A DNA stretch of 64,000 nt, from assembly GCA_024331095.1 (NCBI GenBank), contig JANDJE010000001.1, positions 1 to 64,000 of the forward strand, given 5' to 3'. Both the position numbers and the translations under genes were made by a program. Position 1 is the stretch's first letter. Each line of letters starts with the position of its first letter. This document shows, piece after piece, positions 35,012 to 46,205 of this stretch. The DNA is from Nitrospira sp. (GTDB taxonomy: Bacteria > Nitrospirota > Nitrospiria > Nitrospirales > Nitrospiraceae). The notes under the pieces are model-generated. The model searched no databases, was not told the origin of the DNA, and saw only the letters and a list, made by a program, of their open reading frames with translations.

Positions 35012-35337
35012 GTTTCGCGCGGTCCCTCGCCATGCCGGCGTTCCAACTCCCGTCTCATCGCTTCACGCCCGGCTTCAAACGCCTCCCGAAACGCCGATTT
35101 TTTCGACTCGACGAGCTCCCTGCCCCGGCCGACGACCTCTTCATAGACTTCCCCGGCCCGACCGGCGAAATCTTTCAGATTGTCTTCAGCCCGGCGCGCG
35201 TACCGGCGCAGTCGTTCCCGCGAGGTCAGACCGGGCTCGGGGGCCAGCAACAGGGCCGCGAGAGCCCCCAACGTCGCCCCGCTCAAAAACGCCAACACGA
35301 CCGTCGATACCGACGACGCCTCTCTTTCATCCGCCAT
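35008..35337 (-). CDS. YtxH-domain small membrane protein
   Basis: A 109-residue protein with one membrane helix near the N-terminus ([27 protein letters not shown]) followed by an acidic/basic amphipathic helix ([33 protein letters not shown]). This is the YtxH layout: the APEPG turn after the helix is typical (usual form LLAPKSG). YtxH proteins are often stress-linked and of uncertain function. I took the ATG at 35337 with AAGGAG ten bases upstream, and not the track start. It is wedged between a DUF948 gene (11-base overlap) and gatB (4-base overlap). Confidence 0.75.
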   Translation of the reverse strand: MADEREASSVSTVVLAFLSGATLGALAALLLAPEPGLTSRERLRRYARRAEDNLKDFAGRAGEVYEEVVGRGRELVESKKSAFREAFEAGREAMRRELERRHGEGPRET

Positions 35338-35734
35338 TGTGCGACACTCCTTCTTTTCGCAATCGATCACGCATGACCCGAGCGGCGGCCCTGAACCCCG
35401 CCACGGCGCCCATCACGTTGGTCAGCACCGTGCCGCTCGATCCTCGAACGACGTTATGAATCTGTTGGACGGACTCGCCGACCTCGCCGACCGCGTGCAA
35501 CAACACCGTCGCGTGTTCGACCCCCTGACGAGCCTGGCTCGACAACTCATTCAAGTTTTTGCTCGTCGTCCTGAGTTCTTCCACAAGCGGCGGCAAATCG
35601 GCGTTCATCTTCGCCAGCAACTGTTCGGATTCCTCCACCGTCCTACGGATCTGCACCAGCACCGGAACCAAAAACCCGACCAACACCATGAACGCCACCG
35701 CCACGAGAAGCGCGGCCATTTCCATCACCGTCAT
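35327..35734 (-). CDS. DUF948-type membrane protein
   Basis: A 135-residue protein with an N-terminal membrane helix (MAALLVAVAFMVLVGFLVPVLVQI) and then a long coiled-coil-like region (RRTVEESEQLLAKMNADLPPLVEELRTTSKNLNELSSQ), ending in FRAAARVMRDRL. This matches the DUF948 (general stress protein-like) pattern. DUF948 and YtxH genes are frequently paired, as here, and may form an envelope-linked complex; the role is unknown. It lies 112 bases after gatA, in which I see no terminator. Confidence 0.72.
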   Translation of the reverse strand: MTVMEMAALLVAVAFMVLVGFLVPVLVQIRRTVEESEQLLAKMNADLPPLVEELRTTSKNLNELSSQARQGVEHATVLLHAVGEVGESVQQIHNVVRGSSGTVLTNVMGAVAGFRAAARVMRDRLRKEGVSHNGG

Positions 35735-35846
35735 AAAGCACCCTCCGTAAGTCGGGAAGCGCGCAACTCCAAAAGCCGCATGGACCTCTCTCTTTTTTTA
35801 CTGAAAATCAGCCCCGGCGTGATCGTTGATTCTTCTATCGCCCGTT

Positions 35847-37313
35847 TCATCGAATCGGCGGCTTTTTGAGATGCCATTGGGCGGCTTGCTCGTAGGCATG
35901 AGCGACGCGAAGGATCGTTTCTTCTTCGAACGCTCGACCGATCACCTGCATCCCGATCGGCAAGCCGGTTCTGCTGAACCCGCAGGGCAGCGCGATCGCC
36001 GGAATCCCCGCCAGATTGACCGAGATGGTAAAGACGTCCGACAAGTACATTTGCAACGGGTCTTCGCTTTTTTCCCCCAGCTTGAACGCGGGAGTCGGCG
36101 TAGCGGGCGTCACGATCACATCAACCTCTTTGAATGCCGTCTCAAAATCCTGGCGCACCAACGTCCGCACGGCCTGCGCCTTCCCATAGTACGCGTCGTA
36201 ATAGCCGGCGCTCAGCACGTAGGTCCCCAGCATGATGCGTCGCTTCACTTCAGGCCCGAATCCCTCTTGCCTCGTCTTCATGTATAAATCCAGCAGATCT
36301 TTGGTCTCTTTCGTGCGCAGGCCGAACTTGACGCCGTCAAACCGAGCAAGGTTGGAACTGGCCTCGGCCGTCGCCAGCACGTAATAGACCGCGACGGCCG
36401 CATCCGTTCGGGGAAGCTCGATATCCTTGATCTCCCCCCCCAGGTTTTTGAGCTCGCCGACAGCGGCCGTGACCGCCTGTTCGACTTCCGGATCAAGTCC
36501 CTCCGTAAAAAATTCCCGCGGGACGCCGACCCGCAGTTTCCTGAGATGTTTCTTCGCCAACGCCTTGGTGTAGTCGGGAACCGGCACGTCGGCCGACGTG
36601 GAATCCATGGGATCATGACCGGCGATCGCTCCCAGCAACAACGCGGCGTCTCGCACGTCCTTCGTGATCGGTCCGATTTGGTCGAGCGACGAGGCGAAGG
36701 CCACCAGACCATATCGCGACACGCGCCCATAGGTCGGTTTCAAGCCGACGACGCCGCAAAACGCCGCCGGCTGACGGATCGATCCACCCGTATCGGAACC
36801 CACCGCGGCGACACATTCGTCCGCCGCCACCGCGGCCGCGGATCCTCCGCTCGAGCCGCCCGGCACGCACTGAAGATTCCACGGATTCCGGCTGGGGCCG
36901 AACGCGGAATGTTCGGTCGAAGACCCCATCGCGAATTCATCCAGGTTCGTTTTGCCGATCAACAGGTACTCCTGCTTGCGCAACTTGGCGATCACGGTGG
37001 CGTCGTACGGCGGCACGAAGTGTTGCAGCATGCGCGAGCTGCACGTCGTCGGCACGCCTTCGGTGCAGATATTGTCCTTGATCGCGATCGGCATCCCCAT
37101 CAAGGGCTCGGTCTTGCGCCATTGTTTCAACCGCCGATCCAATTCCACGGCCTGAGCCATGGCCTGATCCTTCGTCTGATTGACGAAGGCCCTCACTTTC
37201 GGCTCCACCTGACCGATCCGCAGGCCGTAGGCGTGCACGATCTCGGCGGCGCTCACCTCCCCCGCGGCGAACTTCCGCTGAAGCTCGAACAGAGTCAGTT
37301 TATGCAGCGCCAT
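35847..37313 (-). CDS. gatA: Asp-tRNA(Asn)/Glu-tRNA(Gln) amidotransferase subunit A
   Basis: Amidase-signature subunit that hydrolyses glutamine and channels ammonia to GatB. The Ser-cis-Ser-Lys triad is visible: Lys in [14 protein letters not shown] (about 78), Ser in [15 protein letters not shown] (about 154) and Ser in [16 protein letters not shown] (about 178). [24 protein letters not shown] and [26 protein letters not shown] follow. At 488 residues it is full length. The ATG overlaps the panD stop by one base (TGATG). Confidence 0.97.
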   Translation of the reverse strand: MALHKLTLFELQRKFAAGEVSAAEIVHAYGLRIGQVEPKVRAFVNQTKDQAMAQAVELDRRLKQWRKTEPLMGMPIAIKDNICTEGVPTTCSSRMLQHFVPPYDATVIAKLRKQEYLLIGKTNLDEFAMGSSTEHSAFGPSRNPWNLQCVPGGSSGGSAAAVAADECVAAVGSDTGGSIRQPAAFCGVVGLKPTYGRVSRYGLVAFASSLDQIGPITKDVRDAALLLGAIAGHDPMDSTSADVPVPDYTKALAKKHLRKLRVGVPREFFTEGLDPEVEQAVTAAVGELKNLGGEIKDIELPRTDAAVAVYYVLATAEASSNLARFDGVKFGLRTKETKDLLDLYMKTRQEGFGPEVKRRIMLGTYVLSAGYYDAYYGKAQAVRTLVRQDFETAFKEVDVIVTPATPTPAFKLGEKSEDPLQMYLSDVFTISVNLAGIPAIALPCGFSRTGLPIGMQVIGRAFEEETILRVAHAYEQAAQWHLKKPPIR

Positions 37314-37678
37314 CAGCGTTTATCCTGAATTTGGACAATGCGGTTTTTTTCATCGACTCGCACGATTTTGGGAGCGTGCTTTTTGATCTCTTCGTCGCCG
37401 TAGTACTCGTAGCAAAAAATGATGATCTGGTCGCCGACGGCGGCCTTCCTCGCCGTAGGGCCGTTCAAAATGATCTCTCCCTTGCCCCGTGCTCCGTTGA
37501 TCGCGTAAGTCATGAACCGTTCGCCGTTGTTCAGATTGGAGCACACGATCGCTTCGTACGGGAGGATCCCGGCGGCCTCCATCAATTCCTGGTCGATGGT
37601 AAGACTCCCCTCATACTCCAGAAAGGTGCCCGTGACCGTGGCGCGATGAATTTTGGAACGCAACATCTGTCGAAACAT
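37313..37678 (-). CDS. panD: Aspartate 1-decarboxylase proenzyme
   Basis: Pyruvoyl enzyme making beta-alanine for pantothenate. The self-cleavage site Gly24-Ser25 is in [11 protein letters not shown]; the N-terminal [14 protein letters not shown], the substrate-site [18 protein letters not shown] and [25 protein letters not shown] are conserved. At 121 residues from the ATG at 37678 it matches the family (116-130). That ATG has GAGG five bases upstream; the track start adds 11 unrelated residues. The gene sits between gatC and gatA, an unusual place, and its stop overlaps the gatA start. Confidence 0.95.
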   Translation of the reverse strand: MFRQMLRSKIHRATVTGTFLEYEGSLTIDQELMEAAGILPYEAIVCSNLNNGERFMTYAINGARGKGEIILNGPTARKAAVGDQIIIFCYEYYGDEEIKKHAPKIVRVDEKNRIVQIQDKR

Positions 37679-37721
37679 TACATCCTCGTCATTCGTACAA
37701 TTTCCGCCCAACGCATGGCGG

Positions 37722-38015
37722 TCAACGTTCTTCTATAATTTTGGGCACATGAAACCCGTCTCCTTCTCGATCCGGCGCGTTGGCCAACGCCTGTTCCACG
37801 GGCAAGGAGGGACGCACCTCGTCATCCCGAAACACATTGACCTGGCCGATCACCGTGGCCGTCGGTTCCACCCCCGCCGTGTCGTATCGATTCAAGTGTT
37901 CGACGTGGCCGAGAATCTGGCTTAACTGTTTGGCGAAGACATCCTTTTCCTCGTCGGTCAGGTGCAGCCTCGCCAGCAAGGCGACGTGTTCGACCTGTTC
38001 TCGAGTGATCTTCAT
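37722..38015 (-). CDS. gatC: Asp-tRNA(Asn)/Glu-tRNA(Gln) amidotransferase subunit C
   Basis: A 97-residue clamp subunit that stabilises the GatA-GatB complex. The family pattern is clear: KITREQVEHVALLARLHLTDEEKDVFAKQLSQILGHVEHLNRYDTAGVEPTA, with VFRDDEVRPSLPVEQALANAPDREGDGFHVPKII at the end. It is separated from gatA by panD and from gatB by three genes, but all six are co-directional and closely spaced, so one transcript is likely. It follows glmS by 33 bases. Confidence 0.95.
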   Translation of the reverse strand: MKITREQVEHVALLARLHLTDEEKDVFAKQLSQILGHVEHLNRYDTAGVEPTATVIGQVNVFRDDEVRPSLPVEQALANAPDREGDGFHVPKIIEER

Positions 38016-38048
38016 CGGTAACCTGCTTTTTGACGGCGGTCCGTCCGC

Positions 38049-39878
<1,830 letters not shown>

Positions 39879-39886
39879 GACGGTGT

Positions 39887-41449
39887 CTACCTCCTTCTTC
39901 CCTTGGAAGGCGGCGCGGCGTTGATCGTCGCTCCGCCCTCCTGAGCCCCCTGTACAGGGGCGGAGTTCCGCTCCACCATGAGGCGCCGCTTCATGGCCCA
40001 ACCGGCCCGATTTTCCTGCGGCGTCCTGGCGATCGCCAGCGCATCGGGGGGCACGTCCTTCGTCACGGTCGTCCCGGCCGCGATCACGGCGCCATCCCCG
40101 ACGGAGACCGGCGCCACCAGTTGCGTATCGCTCCCGATGAACACATGATCCCCGATCGTCGTTTGATATTTATGAACCCCGTCATAGTTGCAGGTGATCG
40201 TTCCCGCCCCGATATTGACGCCGCGGCCGATCTTGGCGTCGCCGAGATAGCTCAAATGATTGGCTTTCGCCTCTTCCCCCAATTCCGTTTTTTTCATCTC
40301 GACGAAGTTGCCGACTTTGGCTTTTCGACGCACCAGCGCGCCGGGACGGAGATGGGCGAACGGCCCGATGACCACGTCATCTTCGACCAGCGACTCCCGC
40401 AGCACGCAATGGTCCAGAATCTCCACGCGATTGCCGACGTGGCAATCGGTCAGCCGGACATGGGACCGCACGATACAGTCTTCTCCGATTTCCGTCTTGC
40501 CATCGATCGTCACATTGGGATAAAGCACCGTATCTTGCCCGATCAGGACGCCGGCGTCGATCCAGACGGAATCGGGATCCACCATCGTGACACCGTCCTC
40601 AAGCCAACGATCACGGATCCGCCGCCGAATTGTCCGTTCCGCTTCGGTCAGTTGCCGTCTGGTATTGACGCCCAGGCCTTCCTCGGGAACGTGCAGCGGC
40701 ACGGCGACGACCGACCGTCGCTGGGCGACCGCCGCCGCCACGATATCGGTCAGATAATATTCACCTTGGGCGTTGCGCGGTTCCAATCGATCCAGCGCGG
40801 GGAAGAGGAAGTCGGCGGATACCACATAGGTGCCGACGTTGATCTCTTTGATGGCGCGTTCCGCCGGCGTCGCATCCCGGTCCTCGACGATTTTCAGCAC
40901 GTCGCCCGCGGACAAGGGCGTTCGCTTGTCGTCACTTTCCCGCCTGACCACGCGACCGTACCCGCTCGGATCGCCCACCTGCGCCGTCAGCAGAGTGACG
41001 GTCGCCCTCTCCTCATGATGGACCCGCAACAATTCGCGGACGGTCTGCTCCGTTAACAAAGGCGTGTCGCCGTTTAAGATCAGAAACTCCGACAGCCCCT
41101 TTCCGCCATTGACAAACGCCGACCGGCTTTGAAGCACGGCATGGCCGGTTCCCAATTGCCGCGCCTGCTCCACGAGCACCACCGAATCGCCGCCCGCCCG
41201 TCCTTTGACCGCTTCGCCGACGATCCGCCGAACGTCCTCGGCCTGATGGCCCACGACCACGACGATCCGATGCGCGGCCAGCTTCATGGCCAGATCGACG
41301 GCGTAGAGGACCATCGGTCGTCCGGCAACCGGATGGAGCACCTTCACGCGCTTGGATTTCATCCGCGTGCCCAAACCGGCGGCCATCACCACCACTCCCA
41401 ACCCTCGCCCATACGGTTCGGCACTCGCGCCGCTTGCCGACATGTTCAT
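39887..41449 (-). CDS. glmU: Bifunctional UDP-GlcNAc pyrophosphorylase / GlcN-1-P acetyltransferase
   Basis: Converts glucosamine-1-phosphate to UDP-GlcNAc in two steps. The N-terminal pyrophosphorylase (about 15-260) has VVVMAAGLGTRMKSKRVKVLHPVAGRPM and LILNGDTPLLTEQTV. The C-terminal left-handed beta-helix (about 285-490) is made of hexapeptide repeats, with NFVEMKKTELGEEAKANHLSYLGDAKIGRGVNIGAGTITCNYDG for the acetyltransferase site. The last 40 residues (about 480-520) are a basic, Ala/Pro-rich tail beyond the usual end and show no motif. The ATG at 41449 has AAGGGG seven bases upstream. UDP-GlcNAc feeds peptidoglycan, lipid A and probably the exopolysaccharide. Confidence 0.95.
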   Translation of the reverse strand: MNMSASGASAEPYGRGLGVVVMAAGLGTRMKSKRVKVLHPVAGRPMVLYAVDLAMKLAAHRIVVVVGHQAEDVRRIVGEAVKGRAGGDSVVLVEQARQLGTGHAVLQSRSAFVNGGKGLSEFLILNGDTPLLTEQTVRELLRVHHEERATVTLLTAQVGDPSGYGRVVRRESDDKRTPLSAGDVLKIVEDRDATPAERAIKEINVGTYVVSADFLFPALDRLEPRNAQGEYYLTDIVAAAVAQRRSVVAVPLHVPEEGLGVNTRRQLTEAERTIRRRIRDRWLEDGVTMVDPDSVWIDAGVLIGQDTVLYPNVTIDGKTEIGEDCIVRSHVRLTDCHVGNRVEILDHCVLRESLVEDDVVIGPFAHLRPGALVRRKAKVGNFVEMKKTELGEEAKANHLSYLGDAKIGRGVNIGAGTITCNYDGVHKYQTTIGDHVFIGSDTQLVAPVSVGDGAVIAAGTTVTKDVPPDALAIARTPQENRAGWAMKRRLMVERNSAPVQGAQEGGATINAAPPSKGRRR

Positions 41450-41512
41450 GACGCCCCTTCGTTCACTCCGTCATCGCTCCGCCGCGCACAGCCTCCCTTT
41501 TGTTCATCGAGA

Positions 41513-42184
41513 TCATCCGATCGGAACGCCGGTCTCCGGCTGCTTCACCTGACTCCACTTGAGATCGGCATTATGGGGAGGCAGCGTCAACGAAGCCGAA
41601 GGAGAATAGAGTCCGCCCGAGACGATCAGCTTCATCGCTTCTTCGACAGTGATATCCACCGATATGACTTCCCGTTCCGGGACCAGGAGAAAATAACCGG
41701 ACGTGGGGTTGGGAGATGTCGGGACATAGACGTGGATCAGCGGCTCTTGGCTCAAGGTTGTCGATTCCCCCTTGGTCACCCCCGTGACGAACGCGAAGCA
41801 ATAGCTGCCGTTTTTGGGAAATTGGATCAGCACCACGCGCCGATAGGACCCTCGATCCGAAAACGACAGAATGTCCATCATGGACTTCAACGTCGAATAA
41901 ATGCCTCGGACCAACGGCAGACGATTCAACCAATCTTCCCAAATGGTCACCACCGCCCGTCCCATGAAATTCGCCGTGAACAGGCCGACGGAAAAAATCA
42001 AAATCACGAGCATGATGATGCCCAGTCCCGGCACATAATGACTGGGGGCGAGACTCGCGACCGTGTCGCCCAAAATGCCGTCCACCGTGACGAACAAGGT
42101 CTTGAGGATCAAGATGGTCCCCCAGATGGGGATCACGACCAGAAGGCCGGTCAAAAAATACCGTTTTAATGCGGTCTTCACCAT
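41513..42184 (-). CDS. DUF502 family membrane protein
   Basis: Inner-membrane protein of unknown function, 223 residues. Two membrane helices (FLTGLLVVIPIWGTILILKTLF; YVPGLGIIMLVILIFSVGLFTANFMG) come before a soluble part with LPLVRGIYSTLKSMMDIL, VVLIQFPKNGSYCFAFVTG, HVYVPTSPNPTSGYFLLVP and VEEAMKLIVSGG. These blocks are the DUF502 signature. The track starts at a GTG (42217); I prefer the ATG at 42184, which begins MVKTALKRYFLTG, the usual DUF502 opening. It is divergent from tmk and first in the glmU direction. Confidence 0.85.
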   Translation of the reverse strand: MVKTALKRYFLTGLLVVIPIWGTILILKTLFVTVDGILGDTVASLAPSHYVPGLGIIMLVILIFSVGLFTANFMGRAVVTIWEDWLNRLPLVRGIYSTLKSMMDILSFSDRGSYRRVVLIQFPKNGSYCFAFVTGVTKGESTTLSQEPLIHVYVPTSPNPTSGYFLLVPEREVISVDITVEEAMKLIVSGGLYSPSASLTLPPHNADLKWSQVKQPETGVPIG

Positions 42185-42225
42185 GGGAACGGGCCTGCAC
42201 TTTCGCTTCGAAGGCACAGCAATTC

Positions 42226-42255
42226 ATCATACAGAGTTCTTTACGGAGGCCGCAA
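42226..42255 (-). promoter_or_regulatory. Candidate promoter upstream of the DUF502 gene
   Basis: On the minus strand TTGCGG and TATGAT are separated by 18 bases, 42-70 bases before the ATG at 42184. The -10 box matches five of six consensus positions and the -35 box three. It would serve DUF502 and possibly the glmU-glmS-gat block that follows in the same direction. Confidence 0.35.
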
Positions 42256-42401
42256 GTCTTTCATGCGAATTTCAACGGGTTAGCCGCTCTTCCTCCTCGT
42301 CGATCCCTCCCCCAAATGCCCTCTCGGTCGCACCCCCGACAACCACCGCCCGCCTGTCGGCCTACCCTTTTAGACAAAGACCAGGCCGGCTCGATTCCGC
42401 C

Positions 42402-42431
42402 TTGCCTATTGATCAATCCATGGCATAGGAT
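42402..42431 (+). promoter_or_regulatory. Candidate promoter upstream of tmk
   Basis: TTGCCT and TAGGAT are separated by 18 bases, each matching four of six consensus positions. Transcription would begin near 42438, about 25 bases before the proposed TTG start of tmk. It was found by eye and is weak support only. Confidence 0.3.
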
Positions 42432-42461
42432 CCCTTGCCGTTGCTTCACCGAGGAGCTGAT

Positions 42462-43139
42462 TTGCGAGTCGTCTCACGACGCCCCACAGGCTTTTTCATG
42501 ACGCTGGAAGGAGGGGAAGGAAGCGGAAAGACCACGCAGGCTCTCCGTTTATCCCAGTCCCTGACCGCCAAAGGATACGACGTGTTGCTCACAAGAGAAC
42601 CGGGAGGGACGGCTGTTGCCGAGCAATTGCGGAACCTGCTGTTGCGACCGGACTCCACCGAGCCCCTGGCCGCGGAAACGGAAACGTTGCTGATTCTGGC
42701 GGCCCGCCGCCAACACGTCGATCACGTCATCCGGCCTGCTCTCAAACGGGGAGCCATCGTCATCTGCGACCGTTTTTCGGATTCCACGTTCGCCTATCAA
42801 GGGTACGGGCGAGGATTGGACCTCAAGACCTTGCGGTGGATGAACGACTGGGCGACGGGCCATCTCTCGCCCCATCTGACTCTCTTATTCGACCTTCCGG
42901 TCGCAATGGGATTGCGCCGGCGGCGAGGATCCCACGCCGCCGATAATCGCCTCGACCGGGAAACCAGGACATTTCACGCCAGAGTCCACGCCGGCTTTCA
43001 CTCCCTGGCGAAGCGAGAGCCGCGCCGCATTGTCATAGTCGACGCGCGGCCGTCCCCCGACGTGGTCGCGGCTCAGGTAGAAACGTTGGTCCTCGCCAAA
43101 CTGCGCCGGTCTCATTTCAAGAAAGATCGGAAGAGATAA
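42462..43139 (+). CDS. tmk: Thymidylate kinase
   Basis: Phosphorylates dTMP to dTDP for DNA synthesis. The P-loop TLEGGEGSGKTTQA, TREPGGT, LILAARRQHVDHVI and the DRFSDSTFAYQGYGRG block (dTMP and magnesium site) are complete, and the LID is Arg-rich (LRRRRGSHAADNRLD). The ORF track begins at an earlier TTG with no ribosome site. I chose the TTG at 42462 because GAGGAG lies five bases before it and it leaves about 12 residues ahead of the first strand, as in other TMKs; the ATG at 42498 would cut into that strand. The result is 225 residues. It is three bases from holB, the common tmk-holB pair. Confidence 0.93.
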   Translation: MRVVSRRPTGFFMTLEGGEGSGKTTQALRLSQSLTAKGYDVLLTREPGGTAVAEQLRNLLLRPDSTEPLAAETETLLILAARRQHVDHVIRPALKRGAIVICDRFSDSTFAYQGYGRGLDLKTLRWMNDWATGHLSPHLTLLFDLPVAMGLRRRRGSHAADNRLDRETRTFHARVHAGFHSLAKREPRRIVIVDARPSPDVVAAQVETLVLAKLRRSHFKKDRKR

Positions 43140-43142
43140 CCC

Positions 43143-44189
43143 ATGCCGTTTCGCGACATCGTCGGCCATGAACGATCCATCGCGGCGATCAAATCGGCGC
43201 TGGGCCACGGCCGCCTGGCTCACGCGTATCTGTTCCACGGCGAAGCCCACATCGGAAAATTTCTGACTGCGGTTCGCCTGGCACAAGCGTTGAACTGCGA
43301 AGATCCCGATTCGATGAAGAACCTGGACAGTTGCGGCATCTGTCGTTCATGTCTTCAGATCGCCGCGCGGACCCATCCCGATTACGCCGTGATTGAACCC
43401 GACCGCGAACCGGCCGTCCCGCAGATCAAGATCGAGCAAATCCGGGAGATCGAACAGCAGTTGATCTACCGGCCGCTGATCGGCGAAAAAAGAATCTGCA
43501 TCATTGACGACGCCGACCGCCTCACGATCGGAGCGGCCAACGCGCTGCTCAAAACGCTGGAGGAGCCGCCGCCGTACGGCCTCTTCATCCTCATCTCCGG
43601 CCGACCTATGGCGCTGCCGGCGACGATCCGCTCGCGCTGTCAGTCGTTACGATTCCTGCCGCCGACTTCCGCCCAAGTGGAAGCCGCCTTGATCCTGAAA
43701 CGGCGACTGCCTCCCGCCGATGCGCGATTCTTGGCCTTGTGCTGCGACGGCCGTATCGGGAAAGCCCTGGCGCAAGACCTCGACGTCCTGCGCGCCGAAC
43801 AGCGGGAGTGCCTGGCGCTCGTCGATCCGTCAACGCTGGGCTCGATCACCGCTATCCTTTCGGCCGCCGAAACATTGGCCAAGGACGGACGAGGCGGCGA
43901 CGTCTTGAACTGGCTCGGCCGCTGGATTCGGGATTTGATTGTCGTGCTCGTTGGAGGAGACCCGGAGCATCTTCTCCATCGCGACCGCCTCGACACACTC
44001 ACACACTATGCGAAACGGGCCAATCTCGACGTGTTGCTGGAGATCTCAGCCGAGATCGACCGGATCGAACAGCAGGCGGCCCGCCATCCGAACATGCAGA
44101 TGGCATTGGAAACGATTCTTGTGCGGCTGCGCGACGCACTCGGCCCCTCTCGCCCGCCAGCCCCCGTCGCGCCTATGTCCGGCTCCTAG
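43143..44189 (+). CDS. holB: DNA polymerase III subunit delta'
   Basis: Clamp-loader subunit of the replicative polymerase. The N-terminus FRDIVGHERSIAAIKSALGHGRLAHAYLFHGEAHIGK is the AAA+ start. The P-loop is degenerate (GEAHIGKFLTA, no GKT/S), as expected of the non-hydrolysing delta' subunit. The zinc site CGICRSC with an upstream Cys, IIDDADRLTIGAANALLKTLEEPP and ISGRPMALPATIRSRCQSLRF (the SRC sensor) are conserved. At 348 residues it is normal. GGAAGAG lies near the ATG. Confidence 0.94.
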   Translation: MPFRDIVGHERSIAAIKSALGHGRLAHAYLFHGEAHIGKFLTAVRLAQALNCEDPDSMKNLDSCGICRSCLQIAARTHPDYAVIEPDREPAVPQIKIEQIREIEQQLIYRPLIGEKRICIIDDADRLTIGAANALLKTLEEPPPYGLFILISGRPMALPATIRSRCQSLRFLPPTSAQVEAALILKRRLPPADARFLALCCDGRIGKALAQDLDVLRAEQRECLALVDPSTLGSITAILSAAETLAKDGRGGDVLNWLGRWIRDLIVVLVGGDPEHLLHRDRLDTLTHYAKRANLDVLLEISAEIDRIEQQAARHPNMQMALETILVRLRDALGPSRPPAPVAPMSGS

Positions 44190-44222
44190 CATCCTCGGCG
44201 TCAACCTGGTATCTTCCCTCCC

Positions 44223-46205
44223 ATGATGAGCGAGCCGAACACGTTCTACGTCACCACGCCGATCTACTACGTCAACGACGTCCCCCACATCGGCCATGCC
44301 TATACCACCATCGCGGCGGACGTGCTTGCCCGCTACTGGCGGCTCAGAGACCGGAACGTCTTGTTCCTGACCGGTCTGGACGAGCATGGGCAAAAGGTCC
44401 AACAAGCCGCCGCGAAGGCCGGGATCGATCCGCAGGCCCATTGCGACGCACTCGCACCACAGTTCCAACACCTCTGGAGCCGATTGAACATTTCCAACGA
44501 CGCTTTCATCCGCACGACCGACCGGCGGCACAAGCAGGTCGTCCAGCGATGTTTGCAACAGCTTTTCGACAAGCACTTGATTTACAAATCCGACTATTCC
44601 GGCTGGTACTGCACTTTCGATGAACGGTTCTGGACCGAAAAGGACGTGGCCGACGGACTCTGCCCCGACTGCCGCCGTCCGGTCGAACGGCTGAGCGAAC
44701 ACAATTACTTCTTCAAGATGGGGCAATATCAAACACGGCTGTTGCGGCACATTCAGGAACACCCGGAGTTCATTCGTCCCGAATCGCGGCGCAACGAGGT
44801 GTTGGGGTTTTTGACGACTCAAACGCTGGGCGACCTGTCGATTTCCAGACCCAAGACCAGACTTTCGTGGGGCATCGAACTGCCGTTCGACACAGACTAC
44901 GTCACCTACGTCTGGTTCGATGCGCTGGTGAACTATGTTTCGGCGCTGGAATACCTCCCGCCGGACAATCCGGCCGGCCGTCGCTTCTGGCCGGCCGATA
45001 TCCACTTGGTCGGGAAAGACATTCTGACGACTCACGCCGTGTACTGGTCCACGATGTTGATGGCGCTGGACTTGCCTTTGCCGCAAACCATCTTCGCGCA
45101 CGGTTGGTGGACGGTGGACGGCGAAAAAATGTCCAAGAGCCGCGGCAACGTGGTCGATCCCAACAAAATGGTGGACCAGTTCGGCACCGATGCGTTTCGG
45201 TACTTCCTGTTGCGGGAAGTGCCGTTCGGCCAGGACGGAGACTTCTCCCATACCGGCATGGTCTCTCGCATCAACAGCGAACTGGCCGGCGGCCTTGGAA
45301 ATCTCGTCAGCCGCAGCCTCACGATGATCGACCGGTTCGCCGGAGGGATCGTCCCGTCTCACGATCTTTCGGTTGACACTCCCCTCGAACACAATTTGGT
45401 GCAACGAACGGGGGAGTTACTGGCCGACGCCGATAAGCACGTCGAACAGCTTCGGTTCAGTCGAGCCTTGGAATCGATCGGAGAGATCATCCAGCTCTGC
45501 GACCAGTACATCGACAAAACAGCCCCCTGGGTCCTGGCCAAAAAACCGGAACAACGATCTTATCTGAACAATTGCCTCTATCATCTCGCCCATACCCTGG
45601 GCTTGCTGATCAGGCCTCTCTACCCGTTCATGCCATCGGCCATCACCACCATGGCCCGGCAACTGGGTGCGGACCCCCAAACGGGCCGGGGGGCGCTTTC
45701 GTGGAAAGATCCGTCTCTGCTTCCCGGCACCAAGATCCAGAAAGCCGGACCGCTGTTTCCCCGGATCGAAACGACGACATTACAAGGAGACAAACCAGTG
45801 AGCGACATTTCTGCAACGCCCCAGCCGGCGGCACCCCCACTATCAACGACGACGCCGACGCCGCCGGCGCCCGCGGCTTCCCTTCACATCACAATCGATG
45901 AGTTCTCGAAGATTCAACTCAAGACGGCAACCGTCTTGAGCGCCGAGCGGGTTCCGAAGTCGGAGAAGCTCATCAAACTCCAAGTCGATCTGGGCCACGA
46001 GCGGCGCCAGATCGTGGCTGGCATCGGGAAGAAGTACGAGCCGACCGATCTGGTCGGCAAGACCATCGTCATCGTGGCCAACTTGAAGCCGGCCAAATTG
46101 ATGGGGATCGAGTCGCAGGGTATGGTCCTGGCGGCCGGCGACACGGACGTCCAGGGACTGGTCACCGTGCTCGAACCGGTCGCCCCCGGTACCAAGGTGA
46201 AATGA
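44223..46205 (+). CDS. metG: Methionyl-tRNA synthetase with C-terminal tRNA-binding domain
   Basis: Class I synthetase that charges tRNA(Met). The Rossmann core has [25 protein letters not shown] (HIGH) and [22 protein letters not shown] (KMSKS). The connective insert has only one CxxC pair (GLCPDCRRP), the short zinc-free type. The anticodon-binding helical domain follows. After a Pro/Ala-rich linker (about 530-555) comes an EMAP/Trbp111-like domain: [31 protein letters not shown]. At 660 residues it is full length. It has no good ribosome site before ATG ATG. It starts 33 bases after holB. Confidence 0.96.
   Translation: [660 protein letters not shown]

Noticed and set aside
39879-40001. 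Longer GlmS start given by the ORF track (42 extra residues)
   Set aside because: Glutaminase activity needs Cys at position 2, so the ATG at 39878 must be the start.
44046-45404. 452-residue minus-strand ORF
   Set aside because: Antisense to metG, which carries HIGH and KMSKS motifs; no recognisable domain.
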